Source of the DNA: Cristatella mucedo
Lineage: Eukaryota; Bryozoa; Phylactolaemata; Cristatellidae
NCBI GenBank assembly: GCA_009760855.2
Contig: WPIO01000050.1
Location: 833,501 to 897,500 of the forward strand
Direction: 5' to 3'
Length of the DNA stretch: 64,000 nt
A model generated the notes under the pieces. That model had not been told where the DNA came from. It searched no databases and saw nothing but the letters and a program-made list of their open reading frames with translations. The position numbers and the translations under genes are program-made. Numbering within the stretch: position 1 is the stretch's first letter; every line of letters starts with the position of its first letter. This document shows, piece after piece, positions 60,941 to 64,000 of the stretch.

Positions 60941-61094
60941 TGTGCTCCTCTCTGCTCTGCTCCTCGCTGGCATCGCCTCTTTCTGCCTCGGCTGTGCCCA
61001 CTGCGAATCGAGCTGCGGCGCCAGCAGGCGTGGGTTGAATATAATGTCTCTGCCGCCCAGCAGCGCCGGGGCGACTAGCCGGTACTCATTGTAG

Positions 61095-61725
61095 CTGATT
61101 CCGGGCAGGTGTCAGCCGCTCTCCGTCGGCCGGCTCCTCAAACTAGTTCGAAAGCCGCTTGCAAAAGGAGCTGCTGCCTGCTGCCGCTGCCATGTGTCGC
61201 TTGTTCCTTGGCTAGGCCAGCCTGTCAGATCTGGTCCAAGCCGGCAAGAACGGCTCCGAAAACTCGCTAACTAGAACTGCCCGTGCTGCCGCCGCCGCCA
61301 TTCCTGCCTTGATGCGACTTTGTGCGCGGACCTGCTTGTCTTCTCTCAGTCCTCCTTCTCGACTGTCTATATTCAAACTGGCGCTAAACATGTCCGCCAG
61401 GCTAAAAAGATCAGTCGTCCTTCGGATCCTGGCCCAGCAGTTGTCCTTATGAGATGCTTTGGTCCAATAATGCTGCCCATCATAGAAAATATATTGTAAA
61501 TATAGTCCTGTTCGCCGACCGTCGGAAAGCAGCTGTGGTTAGGCAGCTCATTAAAAGTGTCCACTCTAGATCAGGAGAATCCAAGTTACTTTCAGCCAGA
61601 CTCTCTGGGATAATTCTTATCATAGTTCCCTTGAACCAGCCAGCATCTTAACGATTTCACCAGTTCATAAAATCTTGCTAGCAAGTTCCAATCGGATTTA
61701 GCTCTGAAAAGGTTAAAGGTCGAGT
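61095..61725. other. No gene recognised
   Basis: Mixed DNA; short frames only. A short signal-like frame at 60909-61094 begins inside the LINE-B copy and is not called. Confidence 0.45.
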
Positions 61726-61727
61726 CT

Positions 61728-61890
61728 GATTAAACAGCCTCACTTACATAGGGGTAGAAGAGTCTTCACAGCCATCACCTTCACGAGCAGTGGTCAATAG
61801 TGGATCAAACACAGCCGACCCCCGGGGTCGTGGAGAGCGAGCACTTTCCACTGGGTCAAGACCCAGGTGCTAACCGTGCCACTAAACTGC
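61728..61890 (-). mobile_element. SINE S1 copy, complement
   Basis: Complement carries a TAGTGGCACGGTTAGCACC head, a GTCGGCTGTGTTTGATCC B-box region and GTGATGGCTGTGAAGACTCT body ending GAGGCTGTTTAATC. Confidence 0.6.
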
Positions 61891-61914
61891 TAATCATACT
61901 TATTAATAATACAT

Positions 61915-62130
61915 GTGTATAGCCTCATCGGAGGACTGCATCTCTTTCTAGGCTTGTATAGAAAGCATTACCAGTGGGTTAGTGGTAACAGTCCCAAGCA
62001 GCAGGCACACAGTGTAGGCAAGTACATACATCCGAAAGATGAATCGCGAAGACCCGCGAATGCTGTAGACTGGTGCGTTTTTAAGCTTCTGTTTAAATGT
62101 CGTCAAGTCAGGCAATTGACACCAGGGAGC
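61915..62130 (-). mobile_element. Decayed LINE-A 3' region
   Basis: The complement shows CCTAGAAAGAGATGCAG, and the plus strand TTTAAATGTCGTCAAGTCAG matches the TTTAAATGTGGTCAAGTCAG seen in better copies. Confidence 0.55.
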
Positions 62131-62580
62131 TCATCTACTGGCAACGAGCTACCTGGGTATCGGAGACTTGGAAAATGCAGCTGTTGCTCATCAGCTATCT
62201 CTTCCCCCCCCCTGTTAGATCATCCTATCACGTCGCAGTGCAAGATGATTATTAGGAGCAACGCTGGTATCGTAGCCGCAACTCGGACGTGTTTCTGTAA
62301 ACCAGTTCACTGACCGGTCGGTACTCGATTTGAGCTTTGCAATAATGCTGCTTGGAAACATGGACCCAATAAGTCCGACCACTAGGCAGGTTATTGTACC
62401 CAGCTGTTTAGTCTCACTATTTTCTTTCAAGCAAAAACTAGAACGTCTGACAGCTGCCACCTTCTGATCACGTCCTTTCTCTGTTTTAGCCAAATTTCAT
62501 CCTCAACAAACGAACTAAGTCAACTGAATGTAAACCAATCGGCGATTGTGCATCCTCAGGTTGACCCCTTGGTCACCTGA
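62131..62580. other. No gene recognised
   Basis: Includes a C-run near 62205. Nothing coding is supported. Confidence 0.45.
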
Positions 62581-62581
62581 C

Positions 62582-62700
62582 AACTTGGGTCATTATTGCA
62601 TTCCTTTGCAGCAAATGTAAAGCACCTAGAAAGAGATTGAGTTTTCTGGGGGGGAGGGTGCTTTATCAAGTGTATTCTTCTTCTTATTGTTATCATTGAG
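62582..62700 (+). mobile_element. LINE-A 3' end fragment
   Basis: TTTGCAGCAAATGTAAAGCA, CCTAGAAAGAGATTGAG, a G-run expansion, then GTGCTTTATCAAGTGTATTC and TTCTTCTTATTG. Confidence 0.8.
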
Positions 62701-64000
62701 CTTTTGTCGGGTCCTACCTCGGCTAGAACATTCATTGGTCGTGGTTTTGGTTTACTAGCCCTGTTCTTGACATTCATTGCCTGTACGTCTATCCATGTAT
62801 TCCAGTAGAGCAATACTGATGACAATGGCCCTTAAATAAAACGGGATCTTTTGTTCTGGGTTTCTTTTTCTTTAAATTCTTGTCAGTTGACTGGGAGTGT
62901 CAGCGGCTGGTGGTGCTGTGGCAGCAGCAGAAGATTGCACACCAAGATTGCTTGGTGTGGGGGCCCTGCTAGGGATTCCGTGGAGCTGTGTGCCTTTACC
63001 AGTGATATATTTTGACTGTTAGGTGTGGGTGGGAGGGTTTGAGCTTTCTAGATGATGGACCATTACACTGACTTATCTGAGATAGCCTTACATGCTGCCT
63101 AGACGGCATGAATGCATGCTGTCTGATTGTGGGGTTGCTGTCAGGATTGATGCTGTTTGCTGGCTCCTGCCGATTCCTGCTGGTTCGTGCAGGTTCCTGA
63201 TGGCTTCAAAATCTTGTTCACTGTGCTTCAGTTTTTAAACTGTGTGGTGGCTAGCAGCCTTCTGCCAGCAGAAGCGAGCAGTTTTGACCATTGACCGGCA
63301 GACAGGGCAGACCCCCAGCAGAGCTTCTGGCTAGCTTGGGATGGATTGACGGCAGATGGCTTGGGCTGCTGCTAACCATCCCATACCATCTGCTGCTCTC
63401 CATGGCTGCTGTACAGTGCAATGGGGGGGGGGGGTAGCAGTGGTTTTTTTTATGCAGCTTGGTCGCTCGACGTTCCAAGACCGAAAGTCTCATCCAAAAC
63501 CGACAGTCGCTTCTAAGACCGAATGTTGACACTAGCCAGGCTGGCAGAAAAATCAGCAGCTATAGCTCCTATCCTCACACTAGCTGAAATAGCTTTTGTT
63601 ATGACACCCAACTCAACTTTGGCTGCCTGGTTGACCTATTGCTGAAGTCGACTGCTGCTGCTGCCGAAGGCAGGTTTGAAATCCACTCGGAGAGTTCAAA
63701 CAAGCAAAATTGATGTCCATGAAAATGAGCCCAAGAGTTTGCCACACGATTATTTATAATAATAAACACCACTACTGACTGCATTACTGTGTGGTATAAT
63801 CTCCTATGCATGCTGCCCCACCTCCAATTTATCACGCCACAAGCTGCTCTTCTTTCGGCCAGTGTAGACTCGGTGAGTTGTCAGGGTTACCCCGTAATGG
63901 TGGTATAGCATGCTTAAAGGCTTGCAGTTAGTCCTATAATTTGGCCGGCGATCTGACGACACTCTGTGTCGTCACGAAATGAGAAAATGTAGCTAAACGT
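62701..64000. other. No gene recognised
   Basis: Mixed DNA with TGCTGG-rich stretches and a G11 run near 63423. A 78-codon and a 93-codon complement frame lack support. Confidence 0.45.

Noticed and set aside
60909-61094. Short secreted peptide with a hydrophobic start
   Set aside because: Its ATG and first codons lie in the antisense of a LINE-B copy, so the start is unlikely to be natural; no splice evidence.

Overview
The window looks like nuclear DNA of an invertebrate metazoan. It has GT-AG introns, TATA boxes, polyadenylation signals, many 5'-truncated L2/CR1-type non-LTR retrotransposons (LINEs), two tRNA-headed SINE families and long dinucleotide arrays. There are no operons, ribosome binding sites or phage genes. 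I cannot name the species. Most long open frames are shadows in CpG-rich or microsatellite DNA.

The main result is a small family of secreted-protein genes that becomes visible only when exons are assembled by hand. Gene 1 (complement, 1191-3488) and gene 2 (plus, 33708-36315) each have four coding exons with the same intron phases (1, 0, 0), similar second and third introns (1410/1435 and 248/239 bases), and predicted lengths of 173 and 172 residues. Each has a TATA box just upstream, an N-terminal signal peptide, and six cysteines outside the signal peptide. The shared motifs are C-x7-C at the end of exon 2, AAT...FR in exon 3, and C-x10-C spanning QGP, followed by QEL, in exon 4. A third copy (plus, 49634-54241) keeps the exon order but has a lost start codon, a decayed TATA box, an in-frame TAG and a shifted exon-3 donor, so it is a pseudogene. 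I do not recognise the family.

Layout. 1-5.0 kb: gene 1 and GA/CT/GACA arrays. 5.0-5.9 kb: CpG-rich DNA with a possible mitochondrial-presequence exon. 5.9-20.5 kb: an almost identical duplication in the order A-X-B-(TA)n-A'-B', where the second copy lacks the 7.3 kb X segment; this is either a recent tandem duplication or two haplotypes joined in the assembly. 20.5-33 kb: SINEs, LINE fragments, a 21-bp-arm hairpin and decayed transposon coding. 33-36.5 kb: gene 2. 37-47 kb: two long LINE copies (one carrying a nested solo-LTR-like insert) and further SINEs. 49.6-54.2 kb: the pseudogene. 55-64 kb: unrecognised open frames, LINE fragments, a candidate signal-peptide exon and a 32-bp perfect palindrome.

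The mobile elements are related to each other. LINE-A ends in a conserved segment followed by a TTA-type microsatellite, and one SINE family (S2) carries a near copy of that end, so LINE-A probably supplies its replication machinery. LINE-B has a different C-terminal segment and an ACATT-type tail.
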